Shown: positions 51,133 through 59,686, counted from the first letter of the stretch. The stretch: 64,000 bases of DNA from an alpha proteobacterium U9-1i (GCA_000974665.1 BBSY01000002.1:372001-436000); one strand, 5' to 3'. The notes: a model not told the origin generated them from the sequence alone. Numbers and translations: made by a program.

Positions 51133-51139
51133 TGCGGCA

Positions 51140-53521
51140 CTATAGAAACGAGTACGGGTCGACGTCGATCTGCACACGCACGGCGCTATGCAGTTTCACG
51201 CGCCCCACCCACGCAGCCAAGAACGCCGACACGTCCACGCCCCTGTTCGCGCGCGCCAAGAAGCGCCGCCGATGCATTCCACGAATTACGGTGAGCGGCG
51301 CGGGCGCTGGCCCCCAGAGGTCGATGCCCTCTGCCGCTGGCGCCTTGGCGCCCAGCATATTCGCGGCTTCGTTGGCAAGCGCCTCGCTTGGCGCGGATAC
51401 GATAATTGCCGCAAGCCGGCCATAAGGTGGCATGCCCGCGGCTTCACGCTCTTGCGCTTCCGCCGCGAGGAAGCGATCGCGATCCTGTGCCGCCAGCGCG
51501 ATCATCACCGGCTCATGCGGCGCGTAAGTTTGAATAAGCGCGCGGCCTTTGCGTTCGTGGCGGCCAGCGCGGCCCGTCACCTGGCTCACGAGTTGATACG
51601 TGCGCTCGCCGGCGCGGAGATCGCCGCCCTTCAAGCCGAGATCGGCGTCAACAACACCCACAAACGTCAGCAGCGGAAAATTGTGACCCTTGGCGACGAT
51701 CTGCGTGCCGATCAGAATATCGATGTCGCCCTTCTCCATCCGCGCCACCAGATCGCGCACGGCTTCGCCATTCGGCGTGGTGTCCGACGAGAAAATCTCG
51801 ATGCGCGCTTCGGGGAAAAGTTCGCGCACCTCTTCTTCGATGCGCTCGACGCCCGGCCCGATCGAGACGAACGAATCCGGCGTCAAGCAATTCGGGCACG
51901 CCTTCGGCTTCGGCATCGAGAAGCCGGTGAGATGGCACACCAGCCGGCCGCTATATTTGTGCTCGACGAGCCAGGATTGCGTGTCCGGCGATTGCATCTT
52001 GTGCCCGCAAGCACGGCAGAGCGTCAGCGGCGCGTAGCCGCGTCGGTTCATATAGAACAAAGCCTGCTCGCCGCGCATCAAAGCTTCTTCAGCGCCGCGC
52101 ACCAACTTGGGCGAGAGCCATTTGCCCTTCTCCGGCGGATTGAGCTTGAGATCGATCAGCTCAATGTCCGGCAATTCCGCCGCACCGTGGCGTGATGGCA
52201 GCTTAACGTGCGCGTAGCGCCCAGATTGCGCATTCACGAGCGTTTCAAGCGAGGGGGTCGCGCTGGCCAGCAGCACCGCGCAATCGCCAAGTTTCGCACG
52301 CGCCACAGCAAGATCGCGCGCCTGATAGATGACGCCCTCTTCTTGCTTGTAGGAAGGATCGTGCTCTTCATCGATCACGATCAGCCGCAAATTCGGATAC
52401 GGCAGAAACAACGCCGACCGCGCGCCGACGACCAAGCGCGCCCGCCCCGCCGCGATCTCTCGCCACGCGCGGCGGCGGGCTTTGTGCGGAATCGCCGAGT
52501 GCCACTCGACCGGCTTGACGCCAAAGCGCGTCTCAAACCGGCTCATCGCCGCCTGCGTCAGCGCGATTTCGGGGATCAGCACCAAAACCTGCGCGTCCGG
52601 CGCCATCTCGAGCGCCGCCGCCGCCGCTTCGAGATATACTTCCGTCTTGCCTGAACCAGTAACACCGTCGAGCAACGACACAGAGAACGTGTTCGCGCGC
52701 ACGTAGCCGCAAATCTCATCGGCGGCGGCTTGTTGAATCTCTGAAAGCGCCTTCCGTTTTCCTCCCCCGCTTGCGGGGGAGGTGCTGAGCGAAGCGAAGC
52801 GGAGGGGGGGGGGCGTATCAACCGCCCCCTCTGTCAGCTTCGCTGACACCTCCCCCGCAAGCGGGGGAGGAAAAAGCATCGGTTCCGGAAACGGCGGATC
52901 TTCGCTCTGCTCCACCTTCTCCAACGCGCCCGCGTCAACTAGGCCCTTAACAACTGCTGAAGACACTTCCGCGCGACGCGACAGTTCCGCCGCGCTCACC
53001 CATTCTTTCGCCGCTTCCTCCAACACACGCGCGCGCGCATCCGTCATCTTCTGCGGCGTCACGCCGGAGGGTTTCAGCACTGTATAGGTTGGCGGCGGCA
53101 GCAACGCCTCGGGCGAGCGCGCGACCATGCGCAGAATGTCGCCCGGCGGACGCACCAGATACTTTGCCGCCCAGTCCACGAACTTGCGCGACATCTCGGG
53201 CAAAGGAGAACCCGGCAGCACCTCCTCGATCGCTTTCAGATTGTCGGCGCCCTGCGAATTGTGCGTCACGCTCCACACGACGCCGCGCACCAGCCGCGGG
53301 CCGATGGGCGCGATTACGTGCATACCGGGCTCGAGCCCCATCTCCGGCACGGCGCGATAATCGAACGGCTCCGGCAACGGCAGCGGAAACAGCACCGCAA
53401 CCCGGTCCAACCCGCCCTCCGCAACCTCCGGCTCATCCGGTGCGAACAACGGCCCAGCCGGCCGGTGCGCACGCTGGCGCTTCAGCGCGTCGAGCGCGCG
53501 GCGGCGGGCTGTTGGATTCAT
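51140..53521 (-). CDS. priA: Primosomal protein N' (PriA helicase)
   Basis: A 793-residue replication-restart helicase. The 3'-binding domain is at the N terminus (VAVLFPLPLPEPFDYRAVPE), then a winged-helix region to about 207. Walker A is DGVTGSGKTEVYLE near 285-298 and DEEHDPSYKQ is the DEAH-type box. Paired zinc-binding cysteines lie in CRACGHKM and ACPNCLTPD. Residues about 217-256 (PPPLAGEVSAK ... SPASGGGKRK) come from the palindromic repeat inserted between the winged-helix and helicase parts. xerC diverges from it, as in Caulobacter. Confidence 0.94.
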   Translation of the reverse strand: MNPTARRRALDALKRQRAHRPAGPLFAPDEPEVAEGGLDRVAVLFPLPLPEPFDYRAVPEMGLEPGMHVIAPIGPRLVRGVVWSVTHNSQGADNLKAIEEVLPGSPLPEMSRKFVDWAAKYLVRPPGDILRMVARSPEALLPPPTYTVLKPSGVTPQKMTDARARVLEEAAKEWVSAAELSRRAEVSSAVVKGLVDAGALEKVEQSEDPPFPEPMLFPPPLAGEVSAKLTEGAVDTPPPLRFASLSTSPASGGGKRKALSEIQQAAADEICGYVRANTFSVSLLDGVTGSGKTEVYLEAAAAALEMAPDAQVLVLIPEIALTQAAMSRFETRFGVKPVEWHSAIPHKARRRAWREIAAGRARLVVGARSALFLPYPNLRLIVIDEEHDPSYKQEEGVIYQARDLAVARAKLGDCAVLLASATPSLETLVNAQSGRYAHVKLPSRHGAAELPDIELIDLKLNPPEKGKWLSPKLVRGAEEALMRGEQALFYMNRRGYAPLTLCRACGHKMQSPDTQSWLVEHKYSGRLVCHLTGFSMPKPKACPNCLTPDSFVSIGPGVERIEEEVRELFPEARIEIFSSDTTPNGEAVRDLVARMEKGDIDILIGTQIVAKGHNFPLLTFVGVVDADLGLKGGDLRAGERTYQLVSQVTGRAGRHERKGRALIQTYAPHEPVMIALAAQDRDRFLAAEAQEREAAGMPPYGRLAAIIVSAPSEALANEAANMLGAKAPAAEGIDLWGPAPAPLTVIRGMHRRRFLARANRGVDVSAFLAAWVGRVKLHSAVRVQIDVDPYSFL
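52757..52874. repeat. Palindromic element inside the priA coding sequence
   Basis: A 118-base element with perfect 27-base terminal inverted repeats (52757-52783 and 52848-52874). Each is itself a hairpin CCTCCCCCGC/GCGGGGGAGG. An inner hairpin TGTCAGC-ttc-GCTGACA lies at 52832-52848. The priA frame stays open across it and encodes about 40 Pro/Ser/Gly-rich residues. Layout matches the element at 58099. Confidence 0.88.
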
Positions 53522-53618
53522 TCCGGTTGAATCTAGGGGTTGGAGGGATTCGGGGGAAGCGCCCGCGGCGGCGCAAACGCGAATGGCTGTTTACGATTGC
53601 GGCGTATTCTCCACACAC

Positions 53619-54533
53619 ATGACCGCCGCCACGGACCTCCTGCAACACTGGATCGCGCACATCCGCGACGAACGGCGCTTCGCCGCCAATTCGGTTGAGG
53701 CCTACGAGCGCGACGTCGCCGCGTTCCTCGGTTTTCTATCCCAGCACCTCGGCGGCGAGCCCAGCGCACATGATCTCGCGACGCTCGAACCGCGCGACCT
53801 CCGCGCCTATCTCGCCCATCGCCGCCAAGGGCCGGACGCGTTGAGCGATCGCTCGATTTCCCGCGCACTCGCGGCCATTCGCAGCTTTTATCGTTATCTC
53901 GACCGCCGCCATAACATCGCCAACCCGCGCCTCGCGCTCGTGCGCGGACCCAAGCTGAAACGTTCGCTGCCGCGCCCCGTCAGCGAAGCTGGCGCGGCCT
54001 CGCTGATCGCCGACGCCGAGGACGCCGCCTCAACGCCGTGGATCGGCGCGCGCGATGCGGCGCTCATCACTTTGCTTTACGCCGCCGGCCTTCGCATCAG
54101 CGAAGCGCTCTCGCTCACCGGCCAGGACCGCCCGCTTCCGGACACACTGCGCATCACCGGCAAGGGCGGCAAACAGCGGCTCGTGCCCATGCTCGCCGCC
54201 GCGCGCGAGGCCATCGAACGCTACGCCTCGATGTGCCCTTACGCGCTTGAAGGCGATGGTCCCTTGTTTCGCGCCGCACGCGGCGGAGCGATGTCGCCAC
54301 GCATGGCGCAAGCGGCGATCGCGCATTTGCGCATGTGTCTGGGGTTGCCAGCCTCGGCGACGCCGCACGCTTTGCGGCACGCATTCGCCACGCATCTGCT
54401 CGCCAACGGCGCCGATCTGCGCGCGATCCAAGACCTGCTCGGACACGAATCACTGTCGACGACACAGGGCTACACCAGCGTCGAAGCGCAAAAAATTTTG
54501 CAGGCGTATCGCGCGGCGCACCCGCGCGCGTGA
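53619..54533 (+). CDS. xerC: Tyrosine recombinase XerC
   Basis: A 304-residue recombinase that resolves chromosome dimers at dif with XerD. The N-terminal core-binding domain is followed by the catalytic residues R159 (LRISEAL), K182 (TGKGGKQR), H250 and R253 (HALRHAFATH), H276 (LGHESL) and the nucleophile Y285 (TTQGYTS). The start at MTAATDLL fits the family; earlier codons lack homology. Adjacent priA supports XerC rather than a phage integrase. Confidence 0.92.
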   Translation: MTAATDLLQHWIAHIRDERRFAANSVEAYERDVAAFLGFLSQHLGGEPSAHDLATLEPRDLRAYLAHRRQGPDALSDRSISRALAAIRSFYRYLDRRHNIANPRLALVRGPKLKRSLPRPVSEAGAASLIADAEDAASTPWIGARDAALITLLYAAGLRISEALSLTGQDRPLPDTLRITGKGGKQRLVPMLAAAREAIERYASMCPYALEGDGPLFRAARGGAMSPRMAQAAIAHLRMCLGLPASATPHALRHAFATHLLANGADLRAIQDLLGHESLSTTQGYTSVEAQKILQAYRAAHPRA

Positions 54534-54752
54534 CGATTTCACCGCGCGTCACGCACTCAAACGCCATACGTTTCAAGGCGCGTAGTTCATTCACGCAGTG
54601 CACAACAACGTCGACGCATCGGTGCGAGAAAAATCGCGCGCGCTACTTGCAGCAACTAATCGCAAACCAAATTCGTGAGACACACACACTCGGAGAGTCA
54701 AACAACTCCCACCCAACCCAGTGCCAACACCAGTAAAGATGAGGAAACGAAA

Positions 54753-54998
54753 ATGGCTAAGAAAGTAAAGAAGGCTGCGAAGAAGCCGATGAAGAAGACC
54801 GCCCGCAAGACGGTTCGCAAGGCTGCGAAGAAGACCGTCCGCAAGGCGAAGGCGAAGAAGCCTGCCCGCAAGGCCGCCAAGAAGGTGACGCGCAAGGTCG
54901 CGAAGAAGCCGGCCAAGAAGTCGGTTCGCAAGGCCGCGAAGCGCAAGACGGCTCGCAAGGCGAAGCCGGTTGCTGCTCCGGTCGCACCGAGCGTCTAA
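54753..54998 (+). CDS. Lysine/arginine-rich histone H1-like protein
   Basis: An 81-residue protein made of repeats of AKK, KKPA, RKAAKK and TVRKA, with lysine, arginine and alanine making up most of the sequence, and a tail PVAAPVAPSV. It resembles bacterial histone H1-like (Hc1/AlgP-type) DNA-binding proteins that may condense the nucleoid. GAGGAAAC lies before the ATG. A strong terminator follows 13 bases after the stop. An exact partner or regulation is not visible. Confidence 0.75.
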   Translation: MAKKVKKAAKKPMKKTARKTVRKAAKKTVRKAKAKKPARKAAKKVTRKVAKKPAKKSVRKAAKRKTARKAKPVAAPVAPSV

Positions 54999-55010
54999 CA
55001 GACGAAACGC

Positions 55011-55045
55011 ATGTGGGGCGCCTGGGGGCGCCCCACATCGCTTTT
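55011..55045 (+). terminator. Rho-independent terminator after the histone-like gene
   Basis: ATGTGGGGCGCC (55011-55022) pairs over 12 bases with GGCGCCCCACAT (55027-55038) around TGGG, followed by CGCTTTT. A perfect stem with a short T-run just after the stop codon. Confidence 0.85.
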
Positions 55046-55071
55046 AAGGCTCACCCACCGCAAAGGATCGC

Positions 55072-55149
55072 ATGCGCTCTCCAGTGATACGGCCTCCCCT
55101 CGCCCGCATCGAACGTCGCCGTCTCTGCCGCACGCGCCTCAAACGCTGA
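55072..55149 (+). CDS. Possible 25-residue arginine-rich microprotein between two terminators
   Basis: ATG at 55072 to TGA at 55147. The predicted peptide starts MRSPVIRPPLARIE and ends in a run of arginines and one cysteine. AAAGGA lies six bases before the ATG. The second terminator begins nine bases after the stop. The short length means chance is possible, and a small non-coding RNA is an alternative. Confidence 0.35.
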   Translation: MRSPVIRPPLARIERRRLCRTRLKR

Positions 55150-55157
55150 TCCACCCG

Positions 55158-55179
55158 CCCGCTTTCGAGCGGGTTTTTT
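55158..55179 (+). terminator. Rho-independent terminator with TTCG loop
   Basis: CCCGCT and AGCGGG pair around the stable tetraloop TTCG, followed by six T residues (55174-55179). It is a textbook intrinsic terminator, about 113 bases after the previous one. Confidence 0.9.
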
Positions 55180-55241
55180 ATTGTCTGCGTCGCGCTCGTT
55201 TCTTAGTCTGAACGCGCATGGGGTCGCTTCCGGGAGCGGCC

Positions 55242-55508
55242 ATGGACAAAACCCTCCGCAACGCGCTCGATCTCGGCGCTGAAGGCGTGGAGCTTTATTG
55301 CTGGCGCTGCGTGCGCGTCCGCCGCTTCAGCGCTGCGCAAGCCTTGGCCAGCTGGCCTCCTCAATTCGACTTTGCGCAAATCGCCGCGAAATCCCGGCAC
55401 CGACGATGCGGCCAGCGGGCGTCTGAGGCAAAGCCGATCTGGCCGCGCCGCAGTCGTGGCGGCAGCGAACCGCTCCCGATTGTGCCGAAGGCATGGGGAC
55501 GCCGATAG
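55242..55508 (+). CDS. Hypothetical protein with two zinc-ribbon-like Cys pairs, about 88 residues
   Basis: Not recognised as a named family. LYCWRCVRVRRFSAAQALAS and later SRHRRCGQRASEAK give a C-x2-C and a second cysteine with histidine, possibly a degenerate zinc ribbon. The C terminus is basic. A start at 55218 (eight codons earlier, MGSLPGAAM) is equally possible. Confidence 0.5.
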   Translation: MDKTLRNALDLGAEGVELYCWRCVRVRRFSAAQALASWPPQFDFAQIAAKSRHRRCGQRASEAKPIWPRRSRGGSEPLPIVPKAWGRR

Positions 55509-55581
55509 GCTGACCATTGACACCCCTTGATCTTCGCCCTGCATCAAAGTACTTTGCATTTCAGAACACAGGGAGCACTCG

Positions 55582-56202
55582 ATGACACGCGACGACATCG
55601 CCTCTGATCTCGCCTACGTGCGCGCGGTTGCCGAGGAAGGCCGGCACGCGCCTCTGCTGGGCGGGTCGCATTTCCTGTTCTGGGGCGTTCTCAACGCGCT
55701 GACCTATCTGCTGCATTGGAGCGTGCTCGAAGGCCACATCTCGCTTGGCGGCGGCGTTGCGTTTGCGTTTCTGTGGACCGGCTACGGGGTGATCGCCGCG
55801 ATCGGCATGATCACCTTGCGCGGCCGAAACGCAGACAAGCCAGGCACGGCCGCGATCGGCGTCCGCGCGGAGCGCGCGATCTGGGCCGGCGTCAGCATCG
55901 CCATCGTCATCATTGCTCTGGGCTGCATCACCCGCATGGCGCTTGAAAGCGATCCACTGGCGCCCAACAACATCATGGCCCCGGTGCTCGCACTCTTCGG
56001 CGCCGCGCTCAGCGCCACGGCGATGATGGCGCGCGAGCGCTGGCTCAATCTGTTCGCTCTGATCGCTTACGCAGCGGCGTTGTTCGTGGGCGCTTTCGCC
56101 AACGCCTCCTGGGCTTACCCGGTCGCGGCGGCGGCGAACTTTATCGTCCTCGCCATCCCCGGCTTCATCTTGCTGCGGCGCGAGCCCGCGGCCATCGTGT
56201 GA
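55582..56202 (+). CDS. Hypothetical integral membrane protein, 206 residues
   Basis: Not recognised. About six hydrophobic segments (for example SHFLFWGVLNALTYLLHW, AFAFLWTGYGVIAAIGMITL, IWAGVSIAIVIIALGCITR), with an N-terminal soluble part RDDIASDLAYVRAVAEEGRH. Its TGA overlaps the GTG of the downstream regulator gene (GTGA), so the pair is probably one functional unit, with the regulator controlling the membrane protein's expression. Confidence 0.65.
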   Translation: MTRDDIASDLAYVRAVAEEGRHAPLLGGSHFLFWGVLNALTYLLHWSVLEGHISLGGGVAFAFLWTGYGVIAAIGMITLRGRNADKPGTAAIGVRAERAIWAGVSIAIVIIALGCITRMALESDPLAPNNIMAPVLALFGAALSATAMMARERWLNLFALIAYAAALFVGAFANASWAYPVAAAANFIVLAIPGFILLRREPAAIV

Positions 56203-56510
56203 GCCGCATGAGTTTCGACCACACCGAGATCGACGACGTGATCCACGGGCGGCTCAGGCTCGGGATCATGGCGTATCTCTCCACCGCCAGCCCGGCGCAA
56301 TTCCTCGAGCTCAAAGCCAAGGTGAACGCCACAGACGGCAACCTCTCGACCCATCTCTCGAAACTCGAAGAAGCCGGCTACGTGAAGATCGAGAAAACTT
56401 ACGAAGGCAAGAAGCCGCGCACCAACGTGCACCTCACCAAGCAGGGGCGAAATGCTTGGCTCGCGTATCTCAAACGCTTGGAAGCTTTGATCGAAAGCAG
56501 CAAGGGCTAA
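56199..56510 (+). CDS. Winged-helix transcriptional regulator, 103 residues
   Basis: A small MarR/PadR-like winged-helix protein: LRLGIMAYLSTASPAQFLEL, then KVNATDGNLSTHLSKLEEAG as recognition helix and the wing YVKIEKTYEGKKPRTNVHLT. This pattern is the HTH_27 type often found next to a membrane protein gene. GTG 56199 overlaps the previous stop; an ATG three codons in (MSFDHTE) is also possible. Confidence 0.85.
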   Translation: MSRMSFDHTEIDDVIHGRLRLGIMAYLSTASPAQFLELKAKVNATDGNLSTHLSKLEEAGYVKIEKTYEGKKPRTNVHLTKQGRNAWLAYLKRLEALIESSKG

Positions 56511-56517
56511 GCGCCCT

Positions 56518-56624
56518 CGTCATTCCGGGGCATCGCGTAGCGATGAACCCGGAACCCAGGGGGTGACAAAGCTGCGCTCCTAATCCTTGGATCCCGGATC
56601 GCGCTCCGCGCGTCCGGAATGACG
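56518..56624. repeat. Palindromic repeat B, copy 1
   Basis: Perfect 11-base ends CGTCATTCCGG (56518-56528) and CCGGAATGACG (56614-56624), with inner palindromic pieces (GCATCGCGTAGCGATG, ATCGCGCTCCGCGCG). It lies just downstream of the GNAT stop. Copy 2 at 57309 shares the ends and inner pieces in opposite orientation. Confidence 0.85.
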
Positions 56625-56647
56625 AAGGTTGTTGTGCCGAAAGAGAA

Positions 56648-57169
56648 CTAAGCCGCCAGCGCCCAACGCGCGACGCCCGGGTACGGCGGCTCACGCGTAT
56701 CGGCGAAACCGGATTTCTCCAGCGTCCGCGCCGTGAGCAAATCTTCCGCGTCCAGATGCACGATCACGCGGCGCGCGCCGTTCGTCAGCGCCCACCCGGC
56801 GAGCGCCTTGATCGTTGCCTGCCCAAGCCCCCTGCCCCGCATATCTTGCGTCAGGCCAAAGCCAAGCTCGACGTCGCCGTTCTCATCCGGGCGCCCGATC
56901 AAGGCCGCCAAGCCCGCCACACGCGGCGGCCGGCTTTCACCGTCATGAGTCAGCAGAACCCAGCCGTACCAGCCGATACCGTCAGGATCGTGCGCCAGAT
57001 TTTTCGCAGCCCACGCCAGCCCCGGCTGATCGAACGGCGCCGGCGGCCAGAACGGCTCATGCGCGACGGCGATGGCGTTGAAGAATGCCGCGCGATGCCC
57101 CGCCTGCAGCGCAGCCAAACTTGGATCAAGCGCCAGCAACGTCAGGCGCGACGTGTTCAATACCCGCAA
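56648..57169 (-). CDS. GNAT-family N-acetyltransferase
   Basis: A protein of about 173 residues. The acetyl-CoA loop QDMRGRGLGQATIKALAGWA and the following ALTNGARRVIVHLDAEDLLT mark a GNAT of the RimJ/RimL type, with LTARTLEKSGFADTREPPY near the C terminus. The substrate is unknown. No ATG fits. The TTG at 57169 with GGAGGG about eight bases upstream gives the expected N terminus LRVLNTSRLTLLALDPS; the much longer open frame upstream is non-coding repeat sequence. Flanked by two inverted copies of repeat B. Confidence 0.82.
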   Translation of the reverse strand: MRVLNTSRLTLLALDPSLAALQAGHRAAFFNAIAVAHEPFWPPAPFDQPGLAWAAKNLAHDPDGIGWYGWVLLTHDGESRPPRVAGLAALIGRPDENGDVELGFGLTQDMRGRGLGQATIKALAGWALTNGARRVIVHLDAEDLLTARTLEKSGFADTREPPYPGVARWALAA

Positions 57170-57551
57170 TGTCCGTCCCTCCGCGTAGGCACAGAGACTG
57201 ACGCCAAGCGCACACCACTGGAAAGTGAGAGATGCGCAATGTTCACAGGCGGATGTCGAGGGGCGCGCTGCTGGTCCGAAACGGACATGCGCTTTCCAAC
57301 AACTAAGTCCGTCATCCCGGACACGCGGAGCGTGATCCGGGACCCAGTGGCAAACGACGAACCCTTCGATCCCCTGGGCCCCGGCTCTCCCTTCGGTCGG
57401 CCGGGATGACGGTGGTCCCTCGATGACGTCCGCTCTCGGCGAAAAGCGGAAGCCATCTATCCCCCTGCCAATCCCGCTCCAGCCCTTGCGCCGTAAGCCC
57501 CCGCAAAAAATCTGTCCAACCCCCTCCACACCGCCCGCATACTGCGCGCAC
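57170..57551. other. Intergenic stretch without a supported gene
   Basis: A 382-base gap between the GNAT gene and the hypothetical gene at 57552. It holds repeat B copy 2 (57309-57412). The flanks (57190-57300 and 57420-57551) have no start with a ribosome-binding site and no homology in any frame that I recognise. Confidence 0.6.
57309..57412. repeat. Palindromic repeat B, copy 2 (inverted relative to copy 1)
   Basis: Perfect 12-base ends CCGTCATCCCGG (57309-57320) and CCGGGATGACGG (57401-57412). The left half (ACACGCGGAGCGTGATCC) matches the reverse complement of the right half of copy 1, so the two copies point in opposite directions around the GNAT gene. Confidence 0.85.
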
Positions 57552-58025
57552 ATGACATCCGCTCCTCCCATCAACACTGCAAAGCTCCGCGCCTTCGCCG
57601 CACTCATGCGGCGGTGGTTTGCGTTTGTGCTGTTGTGGTTGGCGCGGCTGCCGATGAAGCGCTCGCGTGACGAGATCGAGCGCATGGAAGGCCGGCTCAA
57701 ATATCTGATCGGCGCGAGCGTGCTGCTCGAGGGCTTCCAACCCGGCAAAGCCCGCATGGGCGCCCATCTCACCGGCCGCGCCTACAAAGGCGCATGGATG
57801 AATTTCGTGCTGCGCAATGCGCTGCCGCCGCTCAGCGCGTTCGGCTACGACCGCATCGCGCGCATCAAGCACGTCGCCGCGCGCATCGATTTTTACGTGC
57901 AGCGCTTCATGCGCCGCTTGAAGCGCGGCTTCCTCATGCGCCGCACCGCCCTGCGCGGAACCGCGCCCCGCGCGCTGATGTCACACGCGCCGGCGCTGCT
58001 CGTCGCCGTCGCCGACACCTCCTGA
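57552..58025 (+). CDS. Hypothetical protein, 157 residues, basic
   Basis: Not recognised. A hydrophobic N-terminal segment (FAALMRRWFAFVLLWLARLP) is followed by a very basic helical stretch (KRSRDEIERMEGRLKYLIGA, RIARIKHVAARIDFYVQRFM). No enzymatic motif is visible. A longer frame upstream (from 57423) lacks a ribosome-binding site. Confidence 0.55.
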   Translation: MTSAPPINTAKLRAFAALMRRWFAFVLLWLARLPMKRSRDEIERMEGRLKYLIGASVLLEGFQPGKARMGAHLTGRAYKGAWMNFVLRNALPPLSAFGYDRIARIKHVAARIDFYVQRFMRRLKRGFLMRRTALRGTAPRALMSHAPALLVAVADTS

Positions 58026-58098
58026 TCTCGCCGCACGTCCTGAACACCCAAACGCGCGGTCAAAGCCCGACTCGCGCGGCGCCGGCGTGCGCCCCCTG

Positions 58099-58248
58099 CT
58101 CCTCCTCGATGGAGGAGCTGTCAGCGCGAAGCGCTGACTGAGGAGGTGAGGCCCGAGAGGCGGAAGGTGAGCCGCATGAGGCCTTTTCGGTAACGCAGCG
58201 CGCGCACCTCCTCCGCCGCTTCGCGGCGCCTCCTCCATCGAGGAGGAG
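58099..58248. repeat. Palindromic repeat A element downstream of lpdA
   Basis: Perfect 19-base ends CTCCTCCTCGATGGAGGAG (58099-58117) and its reverse complement (58230-58248), each itself a hairpin. An inner hairpin GTCAGCGC-gaa-GCGCTGAC lies at 58120-58138. The same plan as the priA element. It lies about 30 bases after the lpdA stop and could end that transcript. Confidence 0.85.
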
Positions 58249-58279
58249 GCGAGACGCTTCTGCCTATCTCCGTTTCGCC

Positions 58280-59686
58280 CTAAGCCTGCATCGTCCAGCC
58301 ATCGACGCCCTTGGCCGCTTCGCGCAGCGCCTCAGTCATCGTCGGGTGTGGGTGGCAGGTTCGGGCGATGTCTTCGGCGCTCGCGCCGAATTCCATCGCC
58401 ACGCAGATCTCGCCAATCATTTCGCCAACGCCCGCACCGACAAGATGCGCGCCGACAACGCGCTTGGTGGCGGCGTCCTCGATGATTTTCACGAGGCCTT
58501 CGGTGGTGTGATTGGTGCGGGCGCGCGAATTGGCCATGAACTGAAACTTGCCAACCTTGTAGGCCACGCCCGCGGCCTTCAATTCATCTTCCGTCTTGCC
58601 GACAGTGGCGACTTCAGGATCGGTGTAAACCACGCCCGGGATGATGTCGTAATTCACGTGGCCCCACTGCCCCGCGATCACTTGCGCGACAGCCGTGCCC
58701 TCTTCCTCGGCTTTGTGCGCCAGCATCGGCCCATGCGTCACATCACCAATCGCATAGATGTTTGTCACGTTGGTTTTGAAGTGATCGGTTTCGATGAAGC
58801 CGCGCTGATCGAAACGAACGCCGGCATTCTCCAGGCCGAGGCCCGTCGTGTATGGCTTGCGGCCAATGGCGACGAGCGCGATATCGGCGTCGATCGTGCG
58901 CGCCGCGCCGCCTTTTGCCGGCTCGATGGTCAATTGCAGGCCGCCACTGCGGAGCTTCTCGATGGAGGTGACTTTCTGGCCAAGCTCGAAGCTCATGCCT
59001 TGCTTCTTCAAGATGCGCTGAAACGCCGTCGCGATTTCCGAATCGATCCCGGGCGTGATGCGGTCGAGGAATTCCACGACGGTCACGTCCGCGCCCAGCC
59101 GGCGCCACACGGAGCCCAACTCCAGCCCGATCACACCCGCGCCGATCACCACCAGTTTCTTCGGAACCGTCTTCAGCGTCAGCGCACCGGTCGATGAAAC
59201 GATGCTTTCTTCGTCGATCTCGATGCCTGGCAAATCCGTCGGCACGGAGCCCGTGGCGATGACGATGTTTTTGGTCTCGATGGTTGACTTCGCGCCGTCG
59301 AGGCCAGTCACCTCAATTGTGTTGGCCGACACCAGCCGCCCAGCGCCTTTGATGTAATCCACCTTGTTCTTCTTCATCAGGAACTCGACGCCCTTCGTCA
59401 GCCCCTCAACGGCCTCGTCCTTCTGCTTCATCATTTGCGGCAGGTTGAGGCCCAAGCCTTCGATCTCGACGCCCATGGAAGGGAATGTCTTGCGCGCCGC
59501 CTCGAAATATTCGCTCGCGTGCAGAAGTGCTTTCGAGGGAATGCAACCGACGTTCAAGCAGGTGCCGCCGAGCTTGCCGCGCTTTTCGATGATCGCCGTC
59601 TTCAAGCCCAGTTGGCCGGCGCGGATGGCGCAATTGTAGCCGCCAGGGCCGCCGCCAACGATGACAACATCATAGAGTTCGGACAT
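58280..59686 (-). CDS. lpdA: Dihydrolipoyl dehydrogenase (E3)
   Basis: FAD flavoprotein that reoxidises lipoamide in 2-oxoglutarate and other oxo-acid dehydrogenases. 468 residues: FAD loop [20 protein letters not shown] near the N terminus, redox disulfide [13 protein letters not shown] at about 43-55, NAD loop [20 protein letters not shown] and active-site histidine in [11 protein letters not shown]. In the neighbourhood of sucA-odhB it is the likely E3 of 2-oxoglutarate dehydrogenase, separated from odhB by the AOX and a membrane protein gene. Confidence 0.95.
   Translation of the reverse strand: MSELYDVVIVGGGPGGYNCAIRAGQLGLKTAIIEKRGKLGGTCLNVGCIPSKALLHASEYFEAARKTFPSMGVEIEGLGLNLPQMMKQKDEAVEGLTKGVEFLMKKNKVDYIKGAGRLVSANTIEVTGLDGAKSTIETKNIVIATGSVPTDLPGIEIDEESIVSSTGALTLKTVPKKLVVIGAGVIGLELGSVWRRLGADVTVVEFLDRITPGIDSEIATAFQRILKKQGMSFELGQKVTSIEKLRSGGLQLTIEPAKGGAARTIDADIALVAIGRKPYTTGLGLENAGVRFDQRGFIETDHFKTNVTNIYAIGDVTHGPMLAHKAEEEGTAVAQVIAGQWGHVNYDIIPGVVYTDPEVATVGKTEDELKAAGVAYKVGKFQFMANSRARTNHTTEGLVKIIEDAATKRVVGAHLVGAGVGEMIGEICVAMEFGASAEDIARTCHPHPTMTEALREAAKGVDGWTMQA

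Noticed and set aside
52757-52874. Frameshift or pseudogene in priA
   Set aside because: The frame is open throughout, and the helicase motifs follow in order after the inserted repeat, so the gene appears intact.
53619-54533. Phage or island integrase
   Set aside because: The adjacent priA, the XerC-like layout and the lack of attachment sites or phage genes point to the housekeeping XerC.
56518-58248. CRISPR array or insertion sequence in the repeat-rich stretch
   Set aside because: There are no regularly spaced direct repeats with unique spacers and no transposase frame; the repeats are dispersed palindromes.
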